Below are positions 26,654 to 35,301 of a DNA stretch of 64,000 nucleotides, piece after piece. Every line of letters begins with the position of its first letter. Positions within the stretch are counted from its first letter, which is position 1. Source of the stretch: Planctomycetota bacterium. Its GTDB lineage: Bacteria; Planctomycetota; UBA11346. The stretch covers positions 229,551 to 293,550 of the forward strand of contig JADGDD010000005.1 in the NCBI GenBank assembly GCA_016745075.1, read 5' to 3'. The translations under genes were made by a program, and so were the position numbers. Below the pieces are notes generated by a model. That model searched no databases and was not told the origin of the DNA. It saw only the letters and a list, made by a program, of their open reading frames with translations.

Positions 26654-28595
26654 GCATTTTATTAATTGTCTTGTTGATGCTTTTCTTGTGCCCGTGGCTC
26701 CGCCGATGGCCCCTAAAGGGCTCATGGAGTTTTTAGATGGCATTTTGATACCGGATGAATTAGAGCCGAGTGTTGTCCGTCCTTATGAGTTAGATTCACA
26801 CCCTGCGCAACGTGAGTTCATCCGCGAAATAGAGAAGCGCAGATATAAAGAATATGTTTTAATGGGGCCAGTGCAGGACGGAAAAACGCTTGTTGTTCTG
26901 TTTGTTATGCTGTGGACCATCGTTGAGTTGCGTCGCCCGCTCATGTATGGCCTGCCAGATATGCAGTTAGCCGGAAAAGTATGGCGGCAAAAAATACGCC
27001 CCGCCATAGAGTCAACGGGCTTTGATTGGATATTGCCGGAAAAGGGCAGGGGTTCAGAGGGCGGAACCGTTGAGGATATTTTATTTGCCACGGGCGTAGT
27101 TATGAACTTTCTTGGCGCTGGCGGCAGAAATGAAGCGGCACAGGCTTGTGTCACAAGTTGGTTGAGTCTCATTGATGAAATGGATGCGATAGCCGCGCGG
27201 ATGTTGCCGCTGCTGCTAAAGCGAAATGAATCAGCTCTTGATGGTGTTACTATTTTAACCAGTACCATTAAAGATGATTTTAATTCTAATCTGGTAAATT
27301 ATTATGAAGATTCAACGCGGGCGGTCATGCAACACCCATGCCCATACTGCGGAAAGTATCATGTTTTAGAGTGGGCGAATGTTTTATATGACGATACGGA
27401 CGATATAACGGCGCGAGAAACAGCTCGCCTGCGGTGTCCAAGTTGTGAAAAAGAATATGACGACGATTTGCGCATAGATTGCGCTATGGATGCGGTGCAG
27501 GTTCATGCGGGGCAGAGTGTTCGCGATGATGGTACGGTGACTGGCCCTCTGCCTCGTTCTGCTCGCTACGGCCTGCGGTGGACGGCCTTAGATTCCCCTC
27601 GTCGTAATCTTGGCTTGCTGTGTGTGCAACATCGCAAGGCACAGGTTGCCATAGACAAAGAGGGTGATCACGAGGCGATGCGTCAGTTCTGGCGAGATCA
27701 ACTCGTTCTGCAATACACAGAAGACGAAGAGATTTTACTAGTCCGAGAAATGGAATTAGCGGCTCGTAGTAAAATGGCTGCGTTGAAAAAAGGTGTGGCT
27801 CCAGATCCAGGCGAGGCAGATATTTTAGTTGCGTCAGTAGACGTACAGCTTCGCCGTTTATATGTAACGGTCATGGCCTACAGCTCAAAAGATAATCGCT
27901 GGTGGGTGGTTGATTATTGGCTGGATTCTATTTGTGGCGCTGGTGCAGAGCCAACAAAAAAACAAACACGGGCCGCCCTTAACCGCGTGCAAGAACGTAT
28001 CAACGAAGGCTATACCCGTGTAAGTGGTGAGCACATGGCCGTACAGCGTGCAGGCGTAGACACGGCCTATGCGGAAAACCGCGACGAAGTAATTAAGTGG
28101 CTGCATGGCCGTATCGGCTGGCATGCGCTGCGTGGACGTTCTGCAAAACAAATGGGCGACACAAAACAAGGCGATGGTGGCCTTGGTGTCTGCAAAGAGC
28201 GCTTAGATGGATACGTTGCTGTCTATCGTCAAATGAAATCAAAACCGCGCTGGAATCAATATGTTCTCAACGTGGATAACTTGAAAACGCTTGTCATGCG
28301 TGGCTTGCGTTCTGATGTGGATGAATCCGGAGCTGGTCAAATTCCGCACGGTGAAGCAGCAGACGGCGAATTTATCCGACAAGTCACCGCAGAGCGCAGG
28401 GAAGAAGGAACGAACGGGCCTAAGTGGAATCCTATCCGTAAGGAAAACCATTATCTGGATACGACGGGCTACTGCATAGCGCTGGCCAAGTGGACCATAT
28501 TGAAAGGTCCTGCTTTGTTTATTCCAGATGTGGCGGCAGAAGATGAAAATAATTCACAAGACAATAAAGCTGATAACTGGGTGGAGTCATATTAA
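26646..28595 (+). CDS. Terminase large subunit, GpA family
   Basis: A 649-residue packaging motor. The ATPase has a Walker A-like MGPVQDGKT (about residues 73-81) and Walker B SLIDEMD (about 173-179). A four-cysteine zinc site follows (CPYCGKYH near 231, CPSCEKEY near 264), as in the lambda gpA family. The C-terminal nuclease includes DILVASVDVQLRRLYVTVMAYS (about 393-415) and GVDTAYAENRDEVIKW, where the first Asp fits the metal-binding site. It cuts and translocates phage DNA into the procapsid. The start overlaps the small subunit stop; a TTG at 26643 is the alternative. Length agrees with the family. Confidence 0.93.
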   Translation: MRKHFINCLVDAFLVPVAPPMAPKGLMEFLDGILIPDELEPSVVRPYELDSHPAQREFIREIEKRRYKEYVLMGPVQDGKTLVVLFVMLWTIVELRRPLMYGLPDMQLAGKVWRQKIRPAIESTGFDWILPEKGRGSEGGTVEDILFATGVVMNFLGAGGRNEAAQACVTSWLSLIDEMDAIAARMLPLLLKRNESALDGVTILTSTIKDDFNSNLVNYYEDSTRAVMQHPCPYCGKYHVLEWANVLYDDTDDITARETARLRCPSCEKEYDDDLRIDCAMDAVQVHAGQSVRDDGTVTGPLPRSARYGLRWTALDSPRRNLGLLCVQHRKAQVAIDKEGDHEAMRQFWRDQLVLQYTEDEEILLVREMELAARSKMAALKKGVAPDPGEADILVASVDVQLRRLYVTVMAYSSKDNRWWVVDYWLDSICGAGAEPTKKQTRAALNRVQERINEGYTRVSGEHMAVQRAGVDTAYAENRDEVIKWLHGRIGWHALRGRSAKQMGDTKQGDGGLGVCKERLDGYVAVYRQMKSKPRWNQYVLNVDNLKTLVMRGLRSDVDESGAGQIPHGEAADGEFIRQVTAERREEGTNGPKWNPIRKENHYLDTTGYCIALAKWTILKGPALFIPDVAAEDENNSQDNKADNWVESY

Positions 28596-28805
28596 ATGGA
28601 TAATACAGCATGGAATCAAGGTGAAGATACAAAATTGGCGGAAGTGGTTTGTTGTCCGCGTTGTGGATCTGTAGACGTGCGATTTAGAGAGCGCTTGGGT
28701 GAAAGTATCGGCAGTTGGTTATGCTTGGCCGGAGACTGTGGTAAACGCTGGCGCAGGGTTTTTACAGAACGGCATCGCGCCCATTTATTTATTAAGCCGC
28801 AGTGA
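28596..28805 (+). CDS. Small zinc-ribbon protein
   Basis: A 69-residue protein starting immediately after the terminase stop. Two metal-binding pairs (CPRCGS and CLAGDCG) are about 22 residues apart and form a zinc ribbon. The C-terminus is basic (KRWRRVFTERHR), suggesting nucleic acid contact. Its role in packaging or head completion is inferred from position only. Confidence 0.65.
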   Translation: MDNTAWNQGEDTKLAEVVCCPRCGSVDVRFRERLGESIGSWLCLAGDCGKRWRRVFTERHRAHLFIKPQ

Positions 28806-29314
28806 GTAGCGAACATGCCCCGTGGATGGGCATCACCGATAAAGAGTTTCAGATATTTATTGCATCAAAAACAAAGCCCGCACAGAGCGAGCAGAAAAAT
28901 AAGGTACACACAATGAAAACAACCGTCACCGTATTTCGTGATTCTTTTGGTAGCGTGGTTGCTCGCGCTCATTCGTCTATGCGGAGAGAGGCTTTGCTTG
29001 CCGCCTTCCCGCCAGATGTCACCGCTACCCGCGAGCAGGTTGGTCATAATACCGAGCGCTTTCGCTGTCATCCGTATTTATCGGCGCTTATTGCTGGCGA
29101 TAATAAGCGTATGATCTTAAAGCACCTTGAACAAAATGAAGGCACTGCTGTTCCGTTGTTATGGGCAGATAAAAACATAGATAGTTTTATGGATTTGTTG
29201 GTCGATAAACATGTTCGCGCGGGAAAAGTTGTCCGGCAAAAAGACGTATCAAAAAATAGTCGTTTTTATCATATCACGGAAAAGGGTCGTCAATACCTGT
29301 GGAAAAACTCGTAA
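28802..29314 (+). CDS. Hypothetical phage protein with C-terminal winged-helix-like region
   Basis: The frame starts at a GTG overlapping the previous stop (170 residues). A second candidate start at 28913 has AAGG 8 nt upstream and gives MKTTVTVFRDSFGS (133 residues). The C-terminal about 60 residues (MDLLVDKHVRAGKVVRQKDVSKNSRFYHITEKGRQYL) look like a winged helix, with the ITEKG wing common in DNA-binding proteins. Function unknown; it may bind DNA in packaging or regulation. Confidence 0.55.
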   Translation: MSSEHAPWMGITDKEFQIFIASKTKPAQSEQKNKVHTMKTTVTVFRDSFGSVVARAHSSMRREALLAAFPPDVTATREQVGHNTERFRCHPYLSALIAGDNKRMILKHLEQNEGTAVPLLWADKNIDSFMDLLVDKHVRAGKVVRQKDVSKNSRFYHITEKGRQYLWKNS

Positions 29315-29316
29315 TG

Positions 29317-29353
29317 CAGCAATACGGCATTTCTGCCGTGCGCATGTATTGCA
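29317..29353 (+). other. Hairpin between winged-helix and gpW-like genes
   Basis: GCAATAC and GTATTGC arms enclose an inner GGCA/TGCC stem. There is no T run, so it is more likely an RNA processing or translation-control structure than a terminator. Confidence 0.35.
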
Positions 29354-29386
29354 GCAGTAAACAGCCCTGCGTATGGTGCCGCTCTT

Positions 29387-29650
29387 ATGACAAGTAACGC
29401 CTCCATACAAGCAGCGATAAGCAGCGCCCGCGCCTTAGATATAGCTCCCGATGATATGATAGCGCTCATAGATAAGGCTATTGCTGCTTCTCTTGCATCT
29501 GGTGATTTGCCAGTGGTAAGCATGGGTGAGGGGGGCGGTACTCTGTCGTTTACCTCCATTACTGACATACAGAACGCCCGTAAATACTGGGTTGCCCAGA
29601 GAAATGCTCAAAACGGCGGGGTGCTTTTTTCTCAGGCGGATTTTTCCTAG
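29387..29650 (+). CDS. gpW-like head-tail joining protein
   Basis: An 87-residue protein placed between terminase and portal, exactly where lambda has gpW. The helical N-terminus (LDIAPDDMIALIDKAIAASL) and the beta-hairpin plus helix (TLSFTSITDIQNARKYWVAQRNAQ) resemble the gpW fold. gpW closes the filled head and forms the tail-docking platform. The portal gene starts directly after its stop. Sequence similarity is weak, so position carries much of the call. Confidence 0.65.
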   Translation: MTSNASIQAAISSARALDIAPDDMIALIDKAIAASLASGDLPVVSMGEGGGTLSFTSITDIQNARKYWVAQRNAQNGGVLFSQADFS

Positions 29651-31210
29651 ATGTCTATTTATATAATGGGATCAAGCGCTACTAAGCTGACAGGTCCGCG
29701 TCATTTGCTCGGAGATGAGCGCGACGCGTGGATAACAGACCCGCTTGTCGATTGGACACTTGAGGGGCGAACGCTTGCGGCCTATTCGTGGAACCTTGTT
29801 CAGACAGACCCGTATGCAGCCGGATTATTGGAGGCTCGTGTTTCTCTTATTTTGGGTGAACGCGGCTTGTTGTTTAAGAGTAAATATCAAGAAGATGAAA
29901 ATTCGTCCACAACGCAGCGGGAGCTTATACAGCGTCGTAAAATAAATAAGCTCGTCGCATCGTATGATAATGCGGTTAATGCAGGGGCTAAGCGGTCCCG
30001 TTTTGATGTAGAGACAACGCTCGCCATATCGCGTGTTGTTGCTGGCGAGTCTTTCGCTGTGCGTACATGGAAGCCGAATCGGCGCTATACTCCGTGGGCT
30101 ACCGCGTGGCGAGCATTAGACCCCATGCGTGTCGGTAATCCGAATGGATTTGTAAACTGGCAGCGGGTTATTGCTGACCGTGAAAACAAATTGCCAGCTA
30201 TGCCTGCTGGGCATGTTATATGGGAAGGCATCGAGCTAGACAAAGAGCGTGACCCTGCCGCCCTGTGGGTGCGAACGGCATCTAAGACAATGGGCGAGCC
30301 AGATACTTTTCAGCGTATAGAGTGGTATAGCACAACGGGCCGTGTGAATGTTATTCATGATTTCAAGAAACTACGTCCAGAACAGCTACGCGGATTTTCT
30401 GAATTTACCCCTATATTTCGCAGCGCCAAGCACCTCAAAGGAACAGCAGAGGCTCATGTTGTCGGTAAGCGGGCACAAGCCTGTCATCCATTATTTATTA
30501 AATCTACTGACCCGACCGTTGCTCAGAATTTCAGTAAATCAGAAGATGCCTTAAATCCCAAAACCAAGCTCTCCGTTGGTATGATTGGGTTCTTGGGTGA
30601 TGACGGTGATGTGATTACTCCGAATTATTCCTACCAAGGCAGTGATTATCAAATGCACGTAGAGACAGAGCTGCGGGCTATGGCTTCTGCATGGGGCCTT
30701 GCGTGGCAATGGGTACTCGCGCATGTGAAGGGTGTCAGTATGGCATCTGGCCGCATTGCCTTGGATCGCGTAGAGGCAACGGGCGGCAAGTGGCGTAAAT
30801 CGCACACGACTAATGTTACCTCTGTAATAGATCAATCGTATTTAGATGAGGCTATCGCCCGTGGTTGGTTAGATGTTTCTTTAGAGGCTGCCCTTATGAG
30901 TCGCTATTTACCTCCGCGCCGCATGAGCTTAGACCGGAATAAAGAAACAAATGCGCTAGAAACGCAGGCCCGTATGGGTCGTGACCTTACGGGTATTTTT
31001 GCGGAATTAAACCTAGACTTTGAAGAGTCCATTTTAGAACGCGCTGAAAATGAACGTTTTATGAAACAGCACAATGTCAGCATTGAGTTAGTTATACAGG
31101 CTATCCGTGACTCCGCGACAAGCAGAACGGATGCTGAACACGATGATATAGAAGACGATGAAGACGATGAAGACGACGAAGAAAAAGAGGAAGACGAAAA
31201 TGAAGATTAA
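29651..31210 (+). CDS. Portal protein, lambda gpB family
   Basis: A 519-residue protein. Lambda-type portal blocks are visible: RTLAAYSWNLVQTDPYAAGLLEARVSLILG near 35-65, GESFAVRTW near 135, RALDPMRVGNP near 155, HVIWEGIELDKERDP, EWYSTTGRVNVIHDF and the FRSAKHLKGTAEAH region. Portals form the dodecameric DNA gate of the head. The C-terminal 30 residues are almost purely Asp and Glu. That repetitive stretch overlaps the start of the protease gene. Length is normal for the family. Confidence 0.9.
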   Translation: MSIYIMGSSATKLTGPRHLLGDERDAWITDPLVDWTLEGRTLAAYSWNLVQTDPYAAGLLEARVSLILGERGLLFKSKYQEDENSSTTQRELIQRRKINKLVASYDNAVNAGAKRSRFDVETTLAISRVVAGESFAVRTWKPNRRYTPWATAWRALDPMRVGNPNGFVNWQRVIADRENKLPAMPAGHVIWEGIELDKERDPAALWVRTASKTMGEPDTFQRIEWYSTTGRVNVIHDFKKLRPEQLRGFSEFTPIFRSAKHLKGTAEAHVVGKRAQACHPLFIKSTDPTVAQNFSKSEDALNPKTKLSVGMIGFLGDDGDVITPNYSYQGSDYQMHVETELRAMASAWGLAWQWVLAHVKGVSMASGRIALDRVEATGGKWRKSHTTNVTSVIDQSYLDEAIARGWLDVSLEAALMSRYLPPRRMSLDRNKETNALETQARMGRDLTGIFAELNLDFEESILERAENERFMKQHNVSIELVIQAIRDSATSRTDAEHDDIEDDEDDEDDEEKEEDENED

Positions 31211-32543
31211 GAATCGCGTTCTGCCTATTTTGTGGGCCATGTCGTGTGGTCACGTCCAAGACTTTGACCAAAGCCTTGCTGAAATGAAAGAATCGTGGTT
31301 ATCTGCTGACCGTTCCGCTAAGCATCCAATGGAGCAAGCAGAAGATTTCTTTCATGGCCGGAAAGCATGGCATTCCATAGAGATGCAAGGGTCTAATGCC
31401 GTCATTGATATGGTCGGCCCTTTTATGGCTCGCGTTCCTGTTTATATGCGTTGGTTTTCTGCTGATGTCGTAGATATGACGGAAATATCGGCGCTTATAC
31501 TAGAAGCCAATGCAAATGAAGATGTTAAAATAATTATTTTGCGCATTGATAGTCCGGGCGGAACAGTCGCCGGAACCGCAGAACTTGCCGCCGTTGTCGC
31601 TGCTTCAGAAAAGCCCGTAGTTGTTCACGCGCAAGGCATGCTTGCCTCTGCTGCGCTCTGGGTGGCTGCTGCCGCTGATAAAGTTATCGCAACAGAAATG
31701 ACCTATGTTGGAAGCATTGGCGCATATCGAGTGCTGTATGATTACTCCAAGGCTTATGAGGCTGTCGGCGTAGGTGCCTTTGTTGTGTCCAGTGGTGGCG
31801 TAAAGGGCAAGGGCGTAGAGGGAACAGAAATAGATCAAGAAACAATAGACGACGCGCAGAAGGATATAAACGCAATAAATACTAAATTCATAGACCATAT
31901 CTCTTCTGCGCGTGGTTTAGATCGTGAAAAAGTAGTGTCATATAATACCGGAGAATGGTGGCTGGCAGAAGAGGCGAAGGAAATGGGGCTTATTGATGAA
32001 GTCGTTCCGAGCTTTGATGTAAGTGTCGCCGCTGCTCCAGAAGAAGATATCGCGGAAAATGAACCCGCAAATAATACTCAATCAGAGCGGGAAGAGTCCG
32101 CAACAAACCAAGGAGAGCATACCATGCTTGAAACCGTAGCCGTTGCGGCTCTCGTCGCAGCACACCCAAACCACGCCGCTCATATAGTGGCTCAAGCAGG
32201 CAAAGGATTAGAGCAAGATGCTATCCTCGCAGGCGTTACCCAATTAGAGCAGGACGCGGCTGTCGCTGCTGTTACTGAACGTGCGGAAAAAGCAGAGGCA
32301 GATAATGCCGCTGCTGTTACCCGTGCAGAAAAAGCAGAGGCAGACCTTGCAACTGCAAACGAACGTCTTGCTAAGTTAGGCGATGTGGCCGAGGTGCCGG
32401 ACGATGTTAATCCAGATGGCGGCGATGCATCTGCTGGCGGCATGATTACTCAGGCCGCATTCGAGAAAATGGACCACGCTGCGCAAATGACCTTCATGGA
32501 TGGCGGCGGCACTATTGAGGGGGCAGCGGTCCGCCCGTCTTAA
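31200..32543 (+). CDS. S49-family prohead protease with C-terminal scaffold (lambda gpC-like)
   Basis: A 447-residue protein. The S49/ClpP-fold protease (about residues 60-270) shows ILRIDSPGGTVAGT, then HAQGMLASAALWVAAAAD with the nucleophile Ser near 148, and YVGSIGAY. The C-terminal region (from about 309) is Ala/Glu-rich coiled coil (AVTERAEKAEADNAAAVTRAEKAEADL). In lambda the protease C and the scaffold Nu3 share one frame. The ATG at 31200 has AGAGG 8 nt upstream and overlaps the portal stop by 11 bp; an upstream in-frame start at 31158 would add a Lys-rich tail and is less likely. Confidence 0.88.
   Translation: MKIKNRVLPILWAMSCGHVQDFDQSLAEMKESWLSADRSAKHPMEQAEDFFHGRKAWHSIEMQGSNAVIDMVGPFMARVPVYMRWFSADVVDMTEISALILEANANEDVKIIILRIDSPGGTVAGTAELAAVVAASEKPVVVHAQGMLASAALWVAAAADKVIATEMTYVGSIGAYRVLYDYSKAYEAVGVGAFVVSSGGVKGKGVEGTEIDQETIDDAQKDINAINTKFIDHISSARGLDREKVVSYNTGEWWLAEEAKEMGLIDEVVPSFDVSVAAAPEEDIAENEPANNTQSEREESATNQGEHTMLETVAVAALVAAHPNHAAHIVAQAGKGLEQDAILAGVTQLEQDAAVAAVTERAEKAEADNAAAVTRAEKAEADLATANERLAKLGDVAEVPDDVNPDGGDASAGGMITQAAFEKMDHAAQMTFMDGGGTIEGAAVRPS
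32124..32543 (+). CDS. Nested in-frame scaffold protein (Nu3-like)
   Basis: Within the protease gene an ATG at 32124 is preceded by AAGGAG at 32110-32115 with an 8-nt spacer, a strong internal ribosome site. Translation from here gives 139 residues, MLETVAVAALVAAHPNH onward, consisting of the coiled-coil region alone. This is the lambda C/Nu3 arrangement, where scaffold is made in excess from an internal start. It should guide coat assembly and then be lost or degraded. The site is visible; the product is inferred. Confidence 0.7.
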   Translation: MLETVAVAALVAAHPNHAAHIVAQAGKGLEQDAILAGVTQLEQDAAVAAVTERAEKAEADNAAAVTRAEKAEADLATANERLAKLGDVAEVPDDVNPDGGDASAGGMITQAAFEKMDHAAQMTFMDGGGTIEGAAVRPS

Positions 32544-32609
32544 TTCGTTTCGTTTTTCGTTAAACGCTCTTTCTTTTATTTATTTAATCCTCTACGGAGA
32601 AAACATACA

Positions 32610-33755
32610 ATGGATTTATCACTTATTAAATCGTACCTTTATGGTGGCCTTGCCCCGTTGCGCAATGCTGCGCGTGGTATGGTTGCTTCTGTTAATTCTG
32701 ACTTTGACATGCAAGGCGCAGAGCTGGACGAAGAAGTTGATATTCTCGACTTCAAGGCCAATGGCATGATGGATCATGCCCCTGCGGCTGGTGCCCCTGA
32801 GCCTGTCGGCGAAAAGGCCCCGACTGTATCCAAGGTTAAGCTTACCCATGATAAAGATTATGTTATTAAAGTAACGGCGCGTGACGCTGCCATTATCAAA
32901 CGCATAGGCTTTGAGGAGTGGTTAAACCGCATGGTTACGCTCGGCATTATGAGCTTTCTGGACGCAATGGAGACCTCTCTTACGGGCCTGCATACTCAGG
33001 CAGGCTACGCGGTTGGTGTTGCTGGTGCTAATCCGTTTGCCGCTAATTTTGATATTATGTCAGACCTGAAAACAACCATGACCACCGAGCTTGGTTTACC
33101 AGATGATGACTTGCATTGTATCATTGGCGGTCCGCTGGAAAACGCGCTCCGCAAGCAAGACTTATTTAACCAAGTCAATACTGCCGGAACAGACCGCACT
33201 TTGCGCAATGGTGAATTACTGCCGCTGCATGGGTTCTCTCTGAAACCATCTTCTAAGATTCAAAGCCATGTTGCAGGCGTTCCTGCTCCAGCGTGGAGTA
33301 CCAATGGTGCAGGCTGGCTTGCGGACGAACGTATTATTGGCATGGACGGCGGCACGGGCCTTGTTAAGGCTGGTGATGTACTGACCTTCGCGGGCGATAC
33401 GCAGCAATACGTCAACAGTGCAGACTTTAATGCAGACGGAAACCTCACTTTGAACGCAGGCTTACGCAGTCCATTGGCGGATGGTGTAGCTTCTACGATT
33501 GTTGGTAATCATACTGCAAACTTAGCCTTTCATCGCCGTTCTGTGGCCTTGGCTATGCGTCCACCTAATATGCCGCCACATGGCGATGCCGCTACGAGCG
33601 TGGAATACATTACTCTCGGCGGTGACGGCATTCTTGGTAAAATGACCTTTATGCTTGCGCATTACGGCGAGTTCCGCCAAGGCAAATATGTATTAAGTGC
33701 CTTGTGGGGTGAGGCCGTTACTGAGCCAGAAGGTTTCTTTAAGGTCCTGAGCTAA
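32610..33755 (+). CDS. Major capsid protein, P22 coat-like (HK97 fold)
   Basis: A 381-residue protein with features of the P22 gp5 family: a helical N-terminus, GGPLENALRKQDLFNQV in the middle, a beta insertion beginning VKAGDVLTFAGDTQQYV (about 253) and the closing block NLAFHRRSVALAMRPPNMPPHG (about 310-330). It builds the icosahedral shell. A CGGAG Shine-Dalgarno precedes the ATG. The upstream terminase, portal and protease are lambda-like, so the head module is mosaic. No separate decoration-protein gene is present between scaffold and coat. Confidence 0.85.
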   Translation: MDLSLIKSYLYGGLAPLRNAARGMVASVNSDFDMQGAELDEEVDILDFKANGMMDHAPAAGAPEPVGEKAPTVSKVKLTHDKDYVIKVTARDAAIIKRIGFEEWLNRMVTLGIMSFLDAMETSLTGLHTQAGYAVGVAGANPFAANFDIMSDLKTTMTTELGLPDDDLHCIIGGPLENALRKQDLFNQVNTAGTDRTLRNGELLPLHGFSLKPSSKIQSHVAGVPAPAWSTNGAGWLADERIIGMDGGTGLVKAGDVLTFAGDTQQYVNSADFNADGNLTLNAGLRSPLADGVASTIVGNHTANLAFHRRSVALAMRPPNMPPHGDAATSVEYITLGGDGILGKMTFMLAHYGEFRQGKYVLSALWGEAVTEPEGFFKVLS

Positions 33756-33765
33756 GTTCCTGTTG

Positions 33766-33825
33766 TTAGTGCGGGATGCAGGGCTTGCCCTCGGAGGGTT
33801 ACTTCCTCCCGCATTAACGGTGGTC
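33766..33825 (+). other. Structured RNA or terminator after the coat gene
   Basis: Outer arms TTAGTGCGGGA and TCCCGCATTAA enclose GGGC-TT-GCCC and GGAGG...CCTCC hairpins, followed by a T-rich stretch (33825-33838). It could partly terminate or protect the highly expressed coat transcript. Confidence 0.5.
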
Positions 33826-33854
33826 CTTTTCCTTTTTTACAGAAAGAAAACATT

Positions 33855-34424
33855 ATGAAAAAAATTAATCTTATTCATCCCGTGACTGGCGATGAGTGCC
33901 GCTGTTCAGCTAGTAAGCTGGCTGGCTTTTGCGCTGCTGGGTATGAAGTTGCTGAGGGCCAAGATATTCCAGAACAAAAGGTGCTGGTTGTTGGTAATGG
34001 TGTCAGTGTTGAGTCTTTGCAAAAGGCGCTTGCTGATGCTGTTCGGACGGCAGCAGATGCGCTGCATCGTGCGGAATTGGCTGAGGCTGAGGTTGCAGAA
34101 GTAAGAGCAACTCTTGCTGATGCTCGGCGTGAATTGCATGCCGTTGGTGCCCGTGCTGAAAGAGCCGAGTCTGCCCTTGCTGAAATTGCCACCGCTCCTA
34201 CTGAGGCCCTAGAATCTTCTCAGAAACCAAGCGACGATGACAAACGCGACGACTTGAAAAAGGTTGCGCATATTGGCCGCGTAACAGAAAGAAAATTATA
34301 TGATGCTGGTGTCTGTACCTATCACGCTGTGGCGAATGCTAGCGATGATGTCTTGTTGTCTGTTGATCTTGCTGCTGCTGACCTTGCCGAATTGCGCGAG
34401 TCAGCCAAGGCTTTGTGTAAATAA
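33855..34424 (+). CDS. Phage structural/accessory protein with coiled coil and C-terminal helix-hairpin-helix
   Basis: A 189-residue protein. The N-terminus (INLIHPVTGDECRCSASKLAGFCAAGYEV) looks like a small beta domain. Residues about 55-120 are an Ala/Glu/Arg coiled coil. The C-terminal about 55 residues (LKKVAHIGRVTERKLYDAGVCTYHAVANASDDVL) match the helix-hairpin-helix pattern of DUF4332/Rad51-N-type domains, which bind DNA or mediate contacts. Its place after the coat is that of head-completion genes. Function is not known. Confidence 0.6.
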   Translation: MKKINLIHPVTGDECRCSASKLAGFCAAGYEVAEGQDIPEQKVLVVGNGVSVESLQKALADAVRTAADALHRAELAEAEVAEVRATLADARRELHAVGARAERAESALAEIATAPTEALESSQKPSDDDKRDDLKKVAHIGRVTERKLYDAGVCTYHAVANASDDVLLSVDLAAADLAELRESAKALCK

Positions 34425-34426
34425 TT

Positions 34427-34783
34427 ATGACCCCGTTCCAGAAAACATACTTATGCCGCGTGTGGCCTCGACTCCTTGCCCTGTGGGGCGAGGAAATCGA
34501 CTACACCGCCGAGGGAATGGAACCTGTCGCTGTCGAGGCAGTCCTCAAGACGGGAGCGGCGGACCGCGAGCATTTTGGATACACCCAAGGTGTAAAATAT
34601 GACGGCGTTCTGAAGGTGTCTACTGAAGATATTGAAACCGTGAGTATTACGGATTCATTTATTGCGGCGGGCGTTGATTGGCGTGTAAAAGCAGTCTTGG
34701 AAAGTGGGGCCGTACACGTACTTGCGGTCGTAAGATATGAAACAGAACGCACAGGCGTTCAAAAAAGTAGGAGGTATTCTTAG
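34427..34783 (+). CDS. Putative head-tail joining protein
   Basis: A 118-residue beta-rich protein (VAVEAVLKTGAADREHFGYTQGVKYDGVLKVSTEDIE) in the position of lambda FII or other head-tail adaptors, between the coat region and the tail terminator-like gene. Size and predicted beta content fit a connector. Its stop overlaps the GTG start of the next gene by one base. Sequence alone does not prove the family. Confidence 0.5.
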   Translation: MTPFQKTYLCRVWPRLLALWGEEIDYTAEGMEPVAVEAVLKTGAADREHFGYTQGVKYDGVLKVSTEDIETVSITDSFIAAGVDWRVKAVLESGAVHVLAVVRYETERTGVQKSRRYS

Positions 34784-35301
34784 TGGTAACTCCTACAGGT
34801 ATTTTAGCCGCGCCTCTGGCCAAGCTTGCGCTTACCATAGCGGCAACAGAGGCGTTTCAGGCGTGGGTTGGCGCTGCTAACTCAGTAGAAGCAGAGCAAT
34901 CTATTTATTTAATATCTGCGCCGAAGGGTGCGGAGGCTCCCTATTGTATTATAGATTTTACCGACGACTTCATGCGTGAGCGTTCTTGTTTGAAAACAGG
35001 TGTTCCGTTTGCTGGTTCTGGTAATCTCTTTGCGTATTTTGGCGGTGAGGTAGAGGCGGCGTTAAACGATACGGACGCGGCTTTTTCTTTCCTTAATCCA
35101 ATGGGCGCAATTTTGGAGGAATTAGAATTGCTCTCTGGTGCGGTTTTGATTCCGTCCGCAGAGCATCCGCAAGGATTCAGCTATACCTCATTTGATGAGA
35201 TTCATTTGATGGAGCTTGGTCGTACAGATGAAGACCGCCGCAAGAAAGGCTATGATGCCTTTGGTGCTGCATTTATATTATCGGTGAAGCGTGTCTCATG
35301 A
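34783..35301 (+). CDS. Putative tail terminator / minor tail protein
   Basis: A 172-residue protein starting at GTG, with AGGAGG-like sequence just upstream. The alpha/beta composition and the order connector, this gene, gp10-like, tail tube are typical of tail terminators (lambda gpU type) or neck proteins. The stop overlaps the next ATG (ATGA). No defining motif is seen. Confidence 0.45.
   Translation: MVTPTGILAAPLAKLALTIAATEAFQAWVGAANSVEAEQSIYLISAPKGAEAPYCIIDFTDDFMRERSCLKTGVPFAGSGNLFAYFGGEVEAALNDTDAAFSFLNPMGAILEELELLSGAVLIPSAEHPQGFSYTSFDEIHLMELGRTDEDRRKKGYDAFGAAFILSVKRVS

Noticed and set aside
31158-31199. Upstream start of the prohead protease giving a poly-Lys N-terminus
   Set aside because: The Lys codons are a by-product of the Asp/Glu repeat of the portal in another frame; 31200 has a better ribosome site.
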